Assembly: GCF_030848945.1 (NCBI RefSeq)
Contig: NZ_JANHAX010000002.1
Span: 558,001 to 622,000, forward strand
DNA length: 64,000 bases
Origin: Marimonas arenosa
Lineage (GTDB): Bacteria > Pseudomonadota > Alphaproteobacteria > Rhodobacterales > Rhodobacteraceae
Reading direction: 5' to 3'
Shown: positions 8,230-16,161 of the stretch, piece by piece
How positions within the stretch are numbered: the stretch's first letter is position 1
Layout: each line of letters starts with the position of its first letter
Program-made: the position numbers and the translations under genes
Notes under the pieces: model-generated
The model's input: the letters and a program-made list of their open reading frames with translations, nothing else
Told to the model about the DNA's origin: nothing
The model's database searches: none

Positions 8230-9621
8230 ATGAGCGACGACCAGATTCTCGCAAACGATCAGGATGCCCCCGAAGAGGAAGCCTATGAGCTGAATCGCCG
8301 GGACGTGGCCGCCGTTCTCTACGCCGTGGACATCGGCGACCGCGACCGACTGGTGGACCTGATGGAGCCGTTGCACGCGGCCGACATCGCCGACCTTCTG
8401 GAACAGATCAACGCATTCGACCGGCGCCGGCTGATCGAGCTTTACGGCGTCGAGTTCGACGGCGAGATCCTCAGTGAACTGGACGAGGCGATCCGCGAGG
8501 ACGTGATCGTGGTGCTGCGGCCCGAAGTTCTGGCCGAAGCCGTTCGCGAGCTAGAAAGCGACGACGTGGTCGACCTGCTGGAGGACCTCGAAGAGCCGCA
8601 GCAGGAAGCCATCCTCGACGCGCTCGACGATGCCGACCGGGTGGTGGTCGAACAGGCGCTGAGTTTTCCGGAGGAATCCGCCGGCCGCCTGATGCAGCGC
8701 GAGGTGGTCACCGCGCCCGAGCACTGGAACGTGGGCCAGACCATCGATTTTCTGCGCTCGGCCGAGGAACTGCCCGAGCAGTTCTATCACGTGATTTTGG
8801 TCGACCCCAAGCACCGCCCAACGGGTTATGTCACGCTGGGAAAGCTGATGGCGTCGCCGCGGGCACGGCCGTTGCAGGAGATTGTCGAGGACAGTTTCCG
8901 CACCATTCCGGTCGACCAGGACGAGGGCGATGTGGCCTATGCCTTCAACCAGTATCACCTGATTTCGGCCCCGGTGGTCGATGCGGACGACCGGCTGGTC
9001 GGTGTCATCACCATCGACGATGCGATGGCGGTGCTCGATGAAGAGCACGAGGAGGATATCCTGCGCCTGGCCGGTGTCGGTGAGGGCAGCCTGACCGACC
9101 GGGTGATCGACACCACCCGCCAGCGGTTCCCGTGGCTGGCGGTGAACCTGGTAACGGCGGTGCTGGCCTCGCTGGTCATCGCGCTGTTCGAAGACGTGAT
9201 CGCCGGCTTCGTGGCGCTGGCGGTGCTGATGCCGATCGTCGCCAGCATGGGTGGCAATGCCGGCACGCAGAGTCTGACCGTGGCGGTGCGGGCGATTGCC
9301 ACCAAGGACCTCACCGGCTCGAACGTCTGGCGGGTCATCCGCCGCGAGGTTCTGGTGGGCCTGGTGAACGGGGTGATCTTTGCCGTGGTGATGGGGCTGG
9401 TCGGGATCATCTGGTTCGGTTCGCCCATGCTGGGCGTGGTGATCGGCATCGCCATGGTGGTGAACCTGGTGGTGGCGGGGCTTGCCGGCACGGTGATCCC
9501 GGTGGCGCTCGAGAAGATCGGTGTCGACCCCGCGCTGGCCTCGGGAGCGTTTGTGACGACCGTCACGGATGTCGTGGGCTTCTTCGCCTTTCTCGGGCTG
9601 GCCGCGGTGATGCTGCTGTGA
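8230..9621 (+). CDS. mgtE: Magnesium transporter MgtE
   Basis: This 463-residue protein has all three parts of MgtE. An acidic N domain (about residues 20-145) is rich in Asp/Glu and contains LHAADIADLLEQ. Two CBS modules follow (about 150-275; YHVILVDPKHRPTGYVTLGKLM and FNQYHLISAPVVDADDRLVGVITIDD). A five-helix membrane domain closes the protein (about 300-463, with PIVASMGGNAGTQSLTV, the conserved pore loop, and ASGAFVTTVTDVVGFF). The N and CBS domains bind Mg2+ and close the channel when internal Mg2+ is high. The start follows GCAGGAG. The stop overlaps the GTG of the next gene. Confidence 0.97.
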   Translation: MSDDQILANDQDAPEEEAYELNRRDVAAVLYAVDIGDRDRLVDLMEPLHAADIADLLEQINAFDRRRLIELYGVEFDGEILSELDEAIREDVIVVLRPEVLAEAVRELESDDVVDLLEDLEEPQQEAILDALDDADRVVVEQALSFPEESAGRLMQREVVTAPEHWNVGQTIDFLRSAEELPEQFYHVILVDPKHRPTGYVTLGKLMASPRARPLQEIVEDSFRTIPVDQDEGDVAYAFNQYHLISAPVVDADDRLVGVITIDDAMAVLDEEHEEDILRLAGVGEGSLTDRVIDTTRQRFPWLAVNLVTAVLASLVIALFEDVIAGFVALAVLMPIVASMGGNAGTQSLTVAVRAIATKDLTGSNVWRVIRREVLVGLVNGVIFAVVMGLVGIIWFGSPMLGVVIGIAMVVNLVVAGLAGTVIPVALEKIGVDPALASGAFVTTVTDVVGFFAFLGLAAVMLL

Positions 9622-10178
9622 GTGATCTGGCTGCGATCAAGGCCGCCGCGCGCAAGGCTGCCTTTGCCCGGCGCAAGGCGGCGCATGCGGCACATGGACC
9701 CGGGCGCGCGGCCATGCTGAGCGAGGTTCTGGCAGGGTATCGTGGGGTGCCGCTGGCCGGGTACATGCCGATCCGGACCGAGATCAGCCCTCTGGCGGCG
9801 ATGGAAGAGGCCGCCGCGCACGGGCCGGTTGGCGTGCCGGTGATCATCGGTGACGGGTTGCCATTGAGGTTTTCACGTTGGGAACCGGGCTGTGCCACGC
9901 GCGACGGCCCGTTCGGGGCGCAGGTGCCGGCAGTGGACGATTTTTTCGAGCCCGAGATCGTGATCGTTCCGTTGGTGGCCTTCGACCGGAGCGGCGGGCG
10001 GTTGGGCTATGGCGGCGGGTTCTATGACCGGACACTGGAACGGTTGCGGGCGAAACGCCCGACGCTGGCGATCGGCTTTGCCTATGCCGCGCAGGAGGCG
10101 GACGCGCTGCCGCTGGAGCCGACCGACCAGCCGCTGGACATGGTGGTGACCGAGCGGGACGTGATCGATTTCCCTTAG
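9618..10178 (+). CDS. fau: 5-formyltetrahydrofolate cyclo-ligase
   Basis: This 186-residue enzyme uses ATP to close 5-formyl-THF into 5,10-methenyl-THF, returning the stored folate to the one-carbon pool. The family signature is clear as GGRLGYGGGFYDRTLERL (about residues 128-145), and the N-terminus has the basic helix (AAFARRKAAHAAHG) that contributes to ATP binding. The start is a GTG overlapping the mgtE stop as GTGA, which implies translational coupling. In many proteobacteria this gene lies beside the 6S RNA gene; I looked for 6S RNA next to it and did not find a convincing one. Confidence 0.93.
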   Translation: MSDLAAIKAAARKAAFARRKAAHAAHGPGRAAMLSEVLAGYRGVPLAGYMPIRTEISPLAAMEEAAAHGPVGVPVIIGDGLPLRFSRWEPGCATRDGPFGAQVPAVDDFFEPEIVIVPLVAFDRSGGRLGYGGGFYDRTLERLRAKRPTLAIGFAYAAQEADALPLEPTDQPLDMVVTERDVIDFP

Positions 10179-10183
10179 GCGCG

Positions 10184-10223
10184 GGCAAAGGGCGCGCCAC
10201 CCGCCCGCCCCGTGCTCTTTGCC
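10184..10223 (+). terminator. Possible hairpin terminator after the cyclo-ligase gene
   Basis: GGCAAAG (10184-10190) and CTTTGCC (10217-10223) are perfect inverted repeats around a GC-rich 26-base loop, starting six bases after the stop codon. There is no T-run, so factor-independent termination is uncertain; the element may instead be part of the intergenic repeat whose conserved part lies at 10269-10290. Confidence 0.35.
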
Positions 10224-10268
10224 TATGCCTCCCGTGCCGGTGGGCGTGCATGCGGGTGAGGTCGGATT

Positions 10269-10290
10269 GAGTATTTGGACCAAGAAAGAG
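10269..10290 (+). repeat. Intergenic repeat, copy 1 (GTATTTGGACCAAGAAAG)
   Basis: The 22 bases here differ at one position from those at 24141-24162. Both copies are in intergenic DNA, on the same strand and just downstream of gene ends. The sequence resembles the right half of repeats frequent between genes in Rhodobacterales, where a GC-rich hairpin is followed by a GGAGTATTTGG-like core. Confidence 0.6.
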
Positions 10291-10384
10291 TGAAGAAGGT
10301 GGTACCGAGCACGCCAGTAGGGCGCATCTGGACGGCGCGGTCGCGCAGGGATGACCTGCGCGGCCTGCCAAAAAGGGGAAGGAC

Positions 10385-10861
10385 ATGGCGATGGCCGAGG
10401 CGCATGATTTCACGGCGAAAGTGGTCTGGACCGGGAACCGGGGCGAGGGCACGTCTCACTACCATGCCTATGATCGAACCTGGGAGGTGCGCACCCCCGG
10501 CAAGCCGGCGATCGCCTGTTCCAACGACCCGCGGCTGGGCGGCGATCCGGCGCTGCACAACCCAGAGGACATGCTGATTTCGGCGCTCTCGGCCTGTCAC
10601 ATGCTGTGGTATCTGCATCTGGCTTCGGATGCGGGGATCACGGTGCTGGCCTATGACGACGATGCAGTGGGCCATGGCGAGAGTGAGCCGTCGGGGGCCG
10701 GGCGCTTTACCGGCGCGACGCTGCGTCCGCGGATCACCGTGGCCGAGGGCACCGACCTGGCAAAGGCCGATGCGATCCACCACGAGATCGGCAAGGTCTG
10801 TTTCATCGCCCGCTCGGTGGCATTTCCGGTGACATACAAGGCGCGCTACGTGGTCGGTTGA
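10385..10861 (+). CDS. OsmC/Ohr family protein
   Basis: This 158-residue protein has the OsmC fold signature. The two redox cysteines are in ALSACHMLWYLHLA (about residue 67) and in GKVCFIARSVAFPV (about residue 136). A proline- and glycine-rich first half with NPEDMLISALSAC is typical. Members reduce organic hydroperoxides using lipoyl or other dithiol donors in the cytosol. It belongs to the YhfA-like OsmC branch rather than to Ohr proper, judged by the CHMLWYLH motif. It has a GGGGAAGGAC ribosome site and lies alone between an intergenic repeat and the ymdB-like gene. Confidence 0.88.
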   Translation: MAMAEAHDFTAKVVWTGNRGEGTSHYHAYDRTWEVRTPGKPAIACSNDPRLGGDPALHNPEDMLISALSACHMLWYLHLASDAGITVLAYDDDAVGHGESEPSGAGRFTGATLRPRITVAEGTDLAKADAIHHEIGKVCFIARSVAFPVTYKARYVVG

Positions 10862-10927
10862 ACGGGGACCAGGCCGACCCCGGCCTACGGGCTTGTCTGC
10901 GGCGGAACTTGGCCCTAGGGGTAGGCC

Positions 10928-11740
10928 ATGAGACTTCTTTTTCTGGGCGATGTCGTGGGCCGGGCCGGGCGCCGGGCGGTGATGGAAAACCTGCAAAAGC
11001 TGCGCGAGGACTGGCGGCTGGATTTCGTCGTGGTCAATGGCGAGAATGCCTCGAACGGCATGGGGCTGACCGGCGAGCATGCCAAGCTGTTGCTCGAGGC
11101 CGGGGCGGATTGCATCACGCTGGGCGATCATGCCTTCGATCAGAAGGACATGCTGCAGTTCATTGAAACCGAGCCGCGGATTCTACGGCCGGTGAACTAT
11201 GCCAAGACAGCGCCGGGTAAGGGCGCGCGGGTGTTCGAGGCGACGCGCGGGCGCAAGGTGCTGGTGGCGCAGGTGCTGGGCCAGGTGTTCATGAAGCGGG
11301 CCTATGACGACCCCTGGGGCGGGATCGAAGCGGTGCTGAAGGCGCACCCGCTTGGGGGTGCGGTGCAGGCGACGATTGTCGACATGCATTGCGAGGCGAC
11401 CAGCGAGAAGATGGCGATGGGCCATTGGTGCGATGGCAAGGCCAGCCTGGTGGTCGGCACCCATACCCACGTGCCGACGGGCGACGCGCAGATCCTGCCC
11501 GGCGGCACCGGGTATCTGAGCGATGCCGGCATGTGTGGCGACTACCTGAGCGTGATCGGCATGGACCGGGCCGAGCCGATGCGTCGTTTCGTGACCGGCA
11601 TGGCGAAAAGCCGGTTCACTCCCGCCCGGGACGAGGCCACGCTGTCGGGGGTGTTCGTGGAAACCGACGACAAGACCGGCAAGACCACGCGGATCGCCAT
11701 GGTGCGGCAGGGCGGGCGGCTGGAACAGGCCGCCCCGTGA
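10928..11740 (+). CDS. YmdB-family metallophosphoesterase
   Basis: This 270-residue protein matches the TIGR00282/YmdB family. Metal ligands are visible in order: MRLLFLGDVVG, VVVNGENASNG, TLGDHAFDQKD, VDMHCEATSEK and VVGTHTHVPTGD. Bacillus YmdB hydrolyses 2',3'-cyclic nucleotides and influences the choice between biofilm and motility; the role in alphaproteobacteria is unproven. Full length, with the last residues overlapping the GTG of the following transporter gene as GTGA. The substrate in this organism is inferred from the family. Confidence 0.9.
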   Translation: MRLLFLGDVVGRAGRRAVMENLQKLREDWRLDFVVVNGENASNGMGLTGEHAKLLLEAGADCITLGDHAFDQKDMLQFIETEPRILRPVNYAKTAPGKGARVFEATRGRKVLVAQVLGQVFMKRAYDDPWGGIEAVLKAHPLGGAVQATIVDMHCEATSEKMAMGHWCDGKASLVVGTHTHVPTGDAQILPGGTGYLSDAGMCGDYLSVIGMDRAEPMRRFVTGMAKSRFTPARDEATLSGVFVETDDKTGKTTRIAMVRQGGRLEQAAP

Positions 11741-12693
11741 GCCACGCCGTCAGGGAGCGGTTGTGGCTGACTTTGATCCTGTGCCTGTTCGGCGCGGGTT
11801 GGGGCATCACCCAGCCGTTCACCAAGATCGCGGTGAGCGAAGGCTATCGCCATTTCGGGTTGATCTTCTGGCAGTTGGTGATTGCCGTTGTCATCCTGGG
11901 CGGGGTTCTGATCCTGCGCGGCCGGGGCCTGCCGCTGGGGCGACGGCCGCTGGCGTTTTACCTTCTGATCGCCCTGACCGGCACCTTGCTGCCAAATACC
12001 GCAAGCTATGAGGCGGCGCGTCACCTGCCGTCGGGGGTGCTTTCGGTGACAATCGCGACGGTGCCGATGTTCGCCTTTCCGATCGCGTTGATGCTGGGGC
12101 TCGACCGGGCGTCGCTGCCCCGGGTGCTGGGGCTGATCTGCGGGATCGGGGGTGTCTACCTGCTGGCCGGGCCCGACGGGTTGCCGGAGCCTGCGATGCT
12201 GAACTGGTTGCCGGTGGCCCTGATCGCGCCGCTGCTTTACGGGCTGGAGGGCAATGTGGTTGCCAAATGGGGCACCGGCGGAGCCGGGCCGGTGCAGCTG
12301 TTGTGCGGCGCATCGATCCTGGGCGCGCTGATCGCCCTGCCGCTGGCACTGATCACCGGCACCTGGATCGACCCGCGCCCGCCCTGGGGCGTGCCGGACC
12401 ACGCCGTGATGGCCAGCGCGACGATCCATGCGTTCGTCTATTCCGGATATGTCTGGCTGGTGCGGCGGGCGGGACCGGTCTTTGCCGGGCAGGTCTCGTA
12501 TCTCGTCACCGGGTTCGGCGTGGTCTGGGCGATGCTGATCCTGGGCGAGCGCTACTCGGGCTTCTTCTGGGGAGCGTTCGGGCTGATGTTGGCGGGACTT
12601 TTCCTGGTGCAACCACGTGAGAACACCGCGCTTGCGGCGGAGCGCGGGTCGGGCGAGGATGGGGAGGCTGAGAACAGGACCCCCGAACCATGA
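11737..12693 (+). CDS. EamA/DMT-superfamily transporter
   Basis: This 318-residue protein has about ten hydrophobic segments arranged as two repeated EamA halves (about residues 10-145 and 160-300), the drug/metabolite exporter layout. GAGWGITQPFTKIA at the start and TLLPNTASYEAARHLPSGVLSV near the end of the first half are typical. Substrates of this family range from amino acids to nucleosides and cannot be read here. The C-terminal 20 residues are hydrophilic and acidic. The GTG start overlaps the stop of the phosphoesterase gene, and its own stop overlaps the next ATG, so three genes are translationally linked. Confidence 0.88.
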   Translation: MSHAVRERLWLTLILCLFGAGWGITQPFTKIAVSEGYRHFGLIFWQLVIAVVILGGVLILRGRGLPLGRRPLAFYLLIALTGTLLPNTASYEAARHLPSGVLSVTIATVPMFAFPIALMLGLDRASLPRVLGLICGIGGVYLLAGPDGLPEPAMLNWLPVALIAPLLYGLEGNVVAKWGTGGAGPVQLLCGASILGALIALPLALITGTWIDPRPPWGVPDHAVMASATIHAFVYSGYVWLVRRAGPVFAGQVSYLVTGFGVVWAMLILGERYSGFFWGAFGLMLAGLFLVQPRENTALAAERGSGEDGEAENRTPEP

Positions 12694-14471
12694 TGTCCGC
12701 CTTCGAGATAAGCCAGACCGGCCAGGCGTTGATCACGCTGGCCGTGGTGGCGTCGATGTTCGTGTTGTTCCTGCGCGAGACCTATCCCACCGAGGTGGTG
12801 GCGATCACCGGCGCGGCGGTGTTGCTGGCGCTGGGCGTGCTGCCGTACGACAAGGCGCTGACGGTGCTGTCGAACCCCGCGCCCTGGACGATTGCGGCGA
12901 TGTTCATCGTGATGGGCGCGCTGGTGCGGACCGGGGCGCTCGATGCATTTACCCGGATGGCGGATGCGCAGGCGCGGACCAATCCGAAGCTGGCGATCGG
13001 ACTGTTGCTCGCTTTCGTGATCTTTGCCAGCGCCGTGGTATCGAACACGCCCGTGGTGGTGGTGATGATCCCGGTGTTCGTGCAACTGGCGCGGACGATG
13101 GGGCTGAAGGCGTCGAAACTGCTGATCCCGCTGAGTTACGCGGCGATCCTTGGAGGTACGCTGACGCTGATCGGGACATCGACAAACCTGCTGGTCGACG
13201 GTGTGGCGCGGGCGCAGGGGCTGCGCGCGTTTTCGATCTTCGAGGTGACGCCGCTGGGGATCGTACTGGTGGTCTGGGGGATGATTTATCTGCGGTTCAT
13301 CGGGCCGATGCTGCTGCCTGATCGGGACAGTATGGCGCAACTTCTTTCAGACCGTTCGAGAATGAAGTTTTTCACCGAGGCGGTGATCCCGCCCGACAGC
13401 GAACTGATCGGGCAGGACGTGACTGGCGTGCAGCTGTTCAAGCGCGCCGGTGTGCGGCTGATCGACGTGATCCGCGGCGATACCTCGCTCAGGCGGAACC
13501 TGAAAGGGGTGACGCTGCAGGTCGGCGACCGGGTGGTGCTGCGCACACAGATGTCGGAATTGTTGAGCCTGCAGCAGGACAAGAGCCTGAAGCCCGTCGA
13601 CCAGGTCAGCGCGGTCGAGACCGCGACCGTGGAAGTTCTGATCACGCCGGGGTGCAAGATGGTGGGCCGGTCGCTGGGAAATCTGCGGCTCAGGCGGCGC
13701 TATGGTGTTTATCCGCTGGCGGTGCACCGCAAGAACCAGAATATCGGTAGACAGCTGGATGAACTGGTGGTGCGGGTGGGTGACACGCTGCTGCTGGAAG
13801 GAGCGCCTGCGGATATTCAGCGTCTGGCCACGGACATGGACATGGTTGATGTGTCGAAACCCTCGGCACGGGCTTACCGGCGGCGCCATGCGCCCGTGGC
13901 GATTCTGTCGCTTTTCCTTCTGGTGGCTCTTGCAGGCTTCGGCGTGGCGCCGATTTTCCTGTTGTCGGTGCTGGCGGTGACGGTGGTTCTGGTGACCCGC
14001 TGCATCGACGCCGACGAGGCGTTTTCCTTCATCGACGGTCGGCTGCTGGCGCTGATCTTCTCGATGCTGGCGATCGGGGCGGCACTGGAAGCTTCCGGCG
14101 CGGTGCGGCTGATCGTCGAGGCGTTGGCGCCTTGGTTGGCGCTGCTGCCGGGGGCGCTGATCGTCTGGGCTGTCTATCTGCTGACCTCGGTGCTGACCGA
14201 GTTGGTGAGCAATAACGCCGTAGCGGTGGTGGTCACTCCGATCGCCATCGGGCTGGCCGACGCGATGGGGATCGATGCGCGGCCGCTGGTCGTGGCGGTG
14301 ATGGTGGCGGCAAGCGCCTCTTTCGCAACGCCGATCGGATACCAGACCAACATGCTGGTCTATGGTCCCGGCGGCTACAGGTTTACCGATTTCATGCGGG
14401 TGGGGATTCCGCTGAACCTGTCGGTCGGTCTTGTGGCGAGCGTTCTGATTCCGTTTCTGTGGCCGTTGTGA
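12690..14471 (+). CDS. SLC13-type permease with two RCK_C (TrkA-C) domains
   Basis: This 593-residue protein is of the divalent-anion:Na+ symporter/ArsB-like superfamily. Two membrane blocks (about residues 10-210 and 400-593) flank a cytosolic middle part with two TrkA-C domains (about 218-300 with LKGVTLQVGDRVVLR, and 310-390 with VRVGDTLLLEGAPADIQRLA). Each membrane block holds a substrate-site motif, SNTPVVVVMIP in the first and SNNAVAVVVTPIAIG in the second, each followed by a GTSTN/YQTNM segment. Proteins of this design in bacteria are linked to sulfate, thiosulfate or other anion uptake. The start ATG overlaps the preceding stop as ATGA. Confidence 0.9.
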   Translation: MMSAFEISQTGQALITLAVVASMFVLFLRETYPTEVVAITGAAVLLALGVLPYDKALTVLSNPAPWTIAAMFIVMGALVRTGALDAFTRMADAQARTNPKLAIGLLLAFVIFASAVVSNTPVVVVMIPVFVQLARTMGLKASKLLIPLSYAAILGGTLTLIGTSTNLLVDGVARAQGLRAFSIFEVTPLGIVLVVWGMIYLRFIGPMLLPDRDSMAQLLSDRSRMKFFTEAVIPPDSELIGQDVTGVQLFKRAGVRLIDVIRGDTSLRRNLKGVTLQVGDRVVLRTQMSELLSLQQDKSLKPVDQVSAVETATVEVLITPGCKMVGRSLGNLRLRRRYGVYPLAVHRKNQNIGRQLDELVVRVGDTLLLEGAPADIQRLATDMDMVDVSKPSARAYRRRHAPVAILSLFLLVALAGFGVAPIFLLSVLAVTVVLVTRCIDADEAFSFIDGRLLALIFSMLAIGAALEASGAVRLIVEALAPWLALLPGALIVWAVYLLTSVLTELVSNNAVAVVVTPIAIGLADAMGIDARPLVVAVMVAASASFATPIGYQTNMLVYGPGGYRFTDFMRVGIPLNLSVGLVASVLIPFLWPL

Positions 14472-14877
14472 GCGCGGGCTCGTCCGGCTCTTGCCTGCTG
14501 TCCTCTCCCAGCGCTTTGCCTAGGCGCTTTGATAGCGCCTTGCGGGCGGTCTGCACCGGCGACGGCAAAAACTGAAGATCCCAGTTGATCGGATCGGTGG
14601 CACGGGCCAGGCCGCCGAGTCCCGGCGCTGTGATCGCGCCATCGGCCTGAAGTTACGTGAACAGCTCTTGCGCCACCTCGGGGGCAAGGCGGAAGGCGCG
14701 GGCCAGCCGCCCGGGCGAACAGGCCTCGTGGACACGGGCATATTGCACCGCCCAGGGACAATGCCTTGCCGCCGGACCCGAGAGCGGGGCAGGTGTGGCG
14801 GTAGCCACGACTGGCGCAGGCGCCAGTGGCGCAAGGCCCAGTGCGACGAAGCGGGAGTTGAACTGGCGTCGGTTCAT
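14392..14877 (-). pseudogene. Tat-signal small protein gene interrupted by an in-frame stop
   Basis: Reading from 14877, the protein starts MNRRQFNSRFVALGLAPLA, a twin-arginine-like signal sequence with an alanine-rich cleavage region. It continues with AVQYARVHEACSPGRLARAFRLAPEVAQELFT and meets TAA at 14653-14655. The same frame carries on directly with LQADGAITAPGLGGLARA, then TDPINWDLQFLPSPVQ, TARKALSKRLGKALG and on to a TGA at 14392-14394. A single C-to-T change (CAA Gln to TAA) would explain the break. The frame overlaps the end of the SLC13 gene by 80 bases, so the original C-terminus is uncertain. I do not recognise the family. A sequencing error is the main alternative. Confidence 0.6.
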
Positions 14878-14929
14878 GGGGGTGATCCAGGGCCGGTCCG
14901 CGGGAGACGCGAGTTTTGGTTAGGGGGAA

Positions 14930-14975
14930 TTTTCGCGGCCTGAAATCAAGGCATTTGAAGGCCATGCCGCGAAAA
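14930..14975. repeat. Ten-base perfect inverted repeat upstream of the nucleobase operon
   Basis: TTTTCGCGGC (14930-14939) and GCCGCGAAAA (14966-14975) can pair fully around a 26-base loop that has weak internal pairing. It lies between the broken Tat-signal gene and the binding-protein gene, just upstream of the RutR-like palindrome. On either strand the hairpin ends in a T-run, so it could be a bidirectional terminator remnant or a DNA-binding site. Confidence 0.5.
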
Positions 14976-14999
14976 CGAAGCCGGCGGAGACGTTCGGTG

Positions 15000-15017
15000 T
15001 TTGACTGAACGGTCAAA
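15000..15017. promoter_or_regulatory. RutR/TetR-like operator palindrome
   Basis: TTTGAC-TGAACG-GTCAAA is a palindrome with six-base arms. Its core TTGACTGAACGGTCAA agrees with the RutR operator TTGACCANNTGGTCAA at 11 of 14 defined positions. RutR is a TetR-family regulator of pyrimidine and purine genes that responds to uracil and thymine. Its place, 73 bases before the first gene of a nucleobase transport and deaminase operon, fits such a role. No regulator gene is nearby. Confidence 0.5.
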
Positions 15018-15090
15018 ACCGGGAATCCTCGGGCTATTCAAAGAACGAGTCCGTCACCCGGACGGGTGCGGCCAACAGGGGGTAAATCCG

Positions 15091-16080
15091 ATGAAGGGAC
15101 TTGGACTGACGCGGCGTGTCATGCTGGCCGCGACGGCGGCGCTGGGCGTGGTGATGTCGGCCGGCGTGGCGGCGGCGGAAAAGGTGAAGGTGGCGGCGAT
15201 CTACACGCTGCCCGTGGAGCAGCAGTGGATCAGCCGGATCCACAAGGCTTTGAATGCCGCCGCAGAGCGGGGCGACATCGACTATGTCTTTTCGGAAAAC
15301 GTGGCCAATAACGATTATGAGCGGGTGATGCGCGAGTATGCCGAAGCCGGGCAGCAACTGATCGTGGGCGAGGTTTTCGGGCTGGAACGCGCGGCGCGCA
15401 AGGTGGCGAAGGATTATCCGGGAACGGCATTCCTGATGGGGTCGTCCTTCGGCCCGGTAGCACCGAATTTCTCGGTCTTTGACAATTGGATTCATGAGCC
15501 CTCCTACCTCACCGGCATGATCGCCGGGTCGATGACCGAGTCGAACATGATCGGCATGGTCGGCGGCTATGCCATCCCCGAGGTCAACCGGTTGATGAAC
15601 GCCTTCATGGATGGCGCCCGCGAGGTGAACCCGGACGTGAAGTTCCTCGTGAACTTTATCGACAGCTGGTATGACCCGCCCAAGGCCAAGGAAAGCGCCT
15701 TTGCCATGATGGATGCCGGCGCCGACATCATGTATGCGGAGCGCTTCGGCGTCTCCGACGCGGCGGTCGAGCGTGGCGTGAAGGCCATTGGCAACGTGAT
15801 CGATACCTCGGGAGATTATCCCGAGACGATCCTGGCCTCGGCCTTGTGGCATATGGAACCGACCATCGACCGGGCCATCGCCGCGGTCGCGGGCGGATCG
15901 TTCGAGGCGGCCGATTACGGTCAATACAGCTTCATGGGTTACGGCGGCGGGTCGCTTGTCGCCGACGAAGAGTTGGTGCCGGCCGAGGTGATGGATAAGG
16001 TCAAAGCCAAGGAAGCCGAGATCCGCGATGGCCTGTTCCGGGTAAACGTTAACGACGCCGCGCCGGTTTCGGACGGCTGA
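15091..16080 (+). CDS. BMP-family ABC transporter substrate-binding protein
   Basis: This 329-residue protein has a signal peptide (MKGLGLTRRVMLAATAALGVV...AAA, cut before EKVKV) and a BMP/Med-type periplasmic binding fold, the family of bacterial basic membrane proteins that bind nucleosides and purines (PnrA, NupA). Typical segments are VKVAAIYTLPVEQQW at the start and IGMVGGYAIPEVNRLMNAF in the middle. There is no lipobox, so it is free in the periplasm. The start ATG follows CAGGGGGTAA. It opens a five-gene run with a double ATPase, two permeases and a deaminase, which argues for a nucleobase or nucleoside ligand. Confidence 0.92.
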   Translation: MKGLGLTRRVMLAATAALGVVMSAGVAAAEKVKVAAIYTLPVEQQWISRIHKALNAAAERGDIDYVFSENVANNDYERVMREYAEAGQQLIVGEVFGLERAARKVAKDYPGTAFLMGSSFGPVAPNFSVFDNWIHEPSYLTGMIAGSMTESNMIGMVGGYAIPEVNRLMNAFMDGAREVNPDVKFLVNFIDSWYDPPKAKESAFAMMDAGADIMYAERFGVSDAAVERGVKAIGNVIDTSGDYPETILASALWHMEPTIDRAIAAVAGGSFEAADYGQYSFMGYGGGSLVADEELVPAEVMDKVKAKEAEIRDGLFRVNVNDAAPVSDG

Positions 16081-16161
16081 TCGAAGCAGGGAGCGGCGGG
16101 GTTGTCCGCCGCGCCCGTGCGCGTGCGTCTCGCTCGAGACGTGCGCGCGGAGTATGCTGGC

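Noticed and set aside
10179..10384. Possible 6S RNA gene after the 5-formyl-THF cyclo-ligase gene
   Set aside because: This is a frequent place for ssrS in proteobacteria, but I could not fold the region into the long 6S hairpin with a central bubble; only short hairpins and a repeat copy are present.
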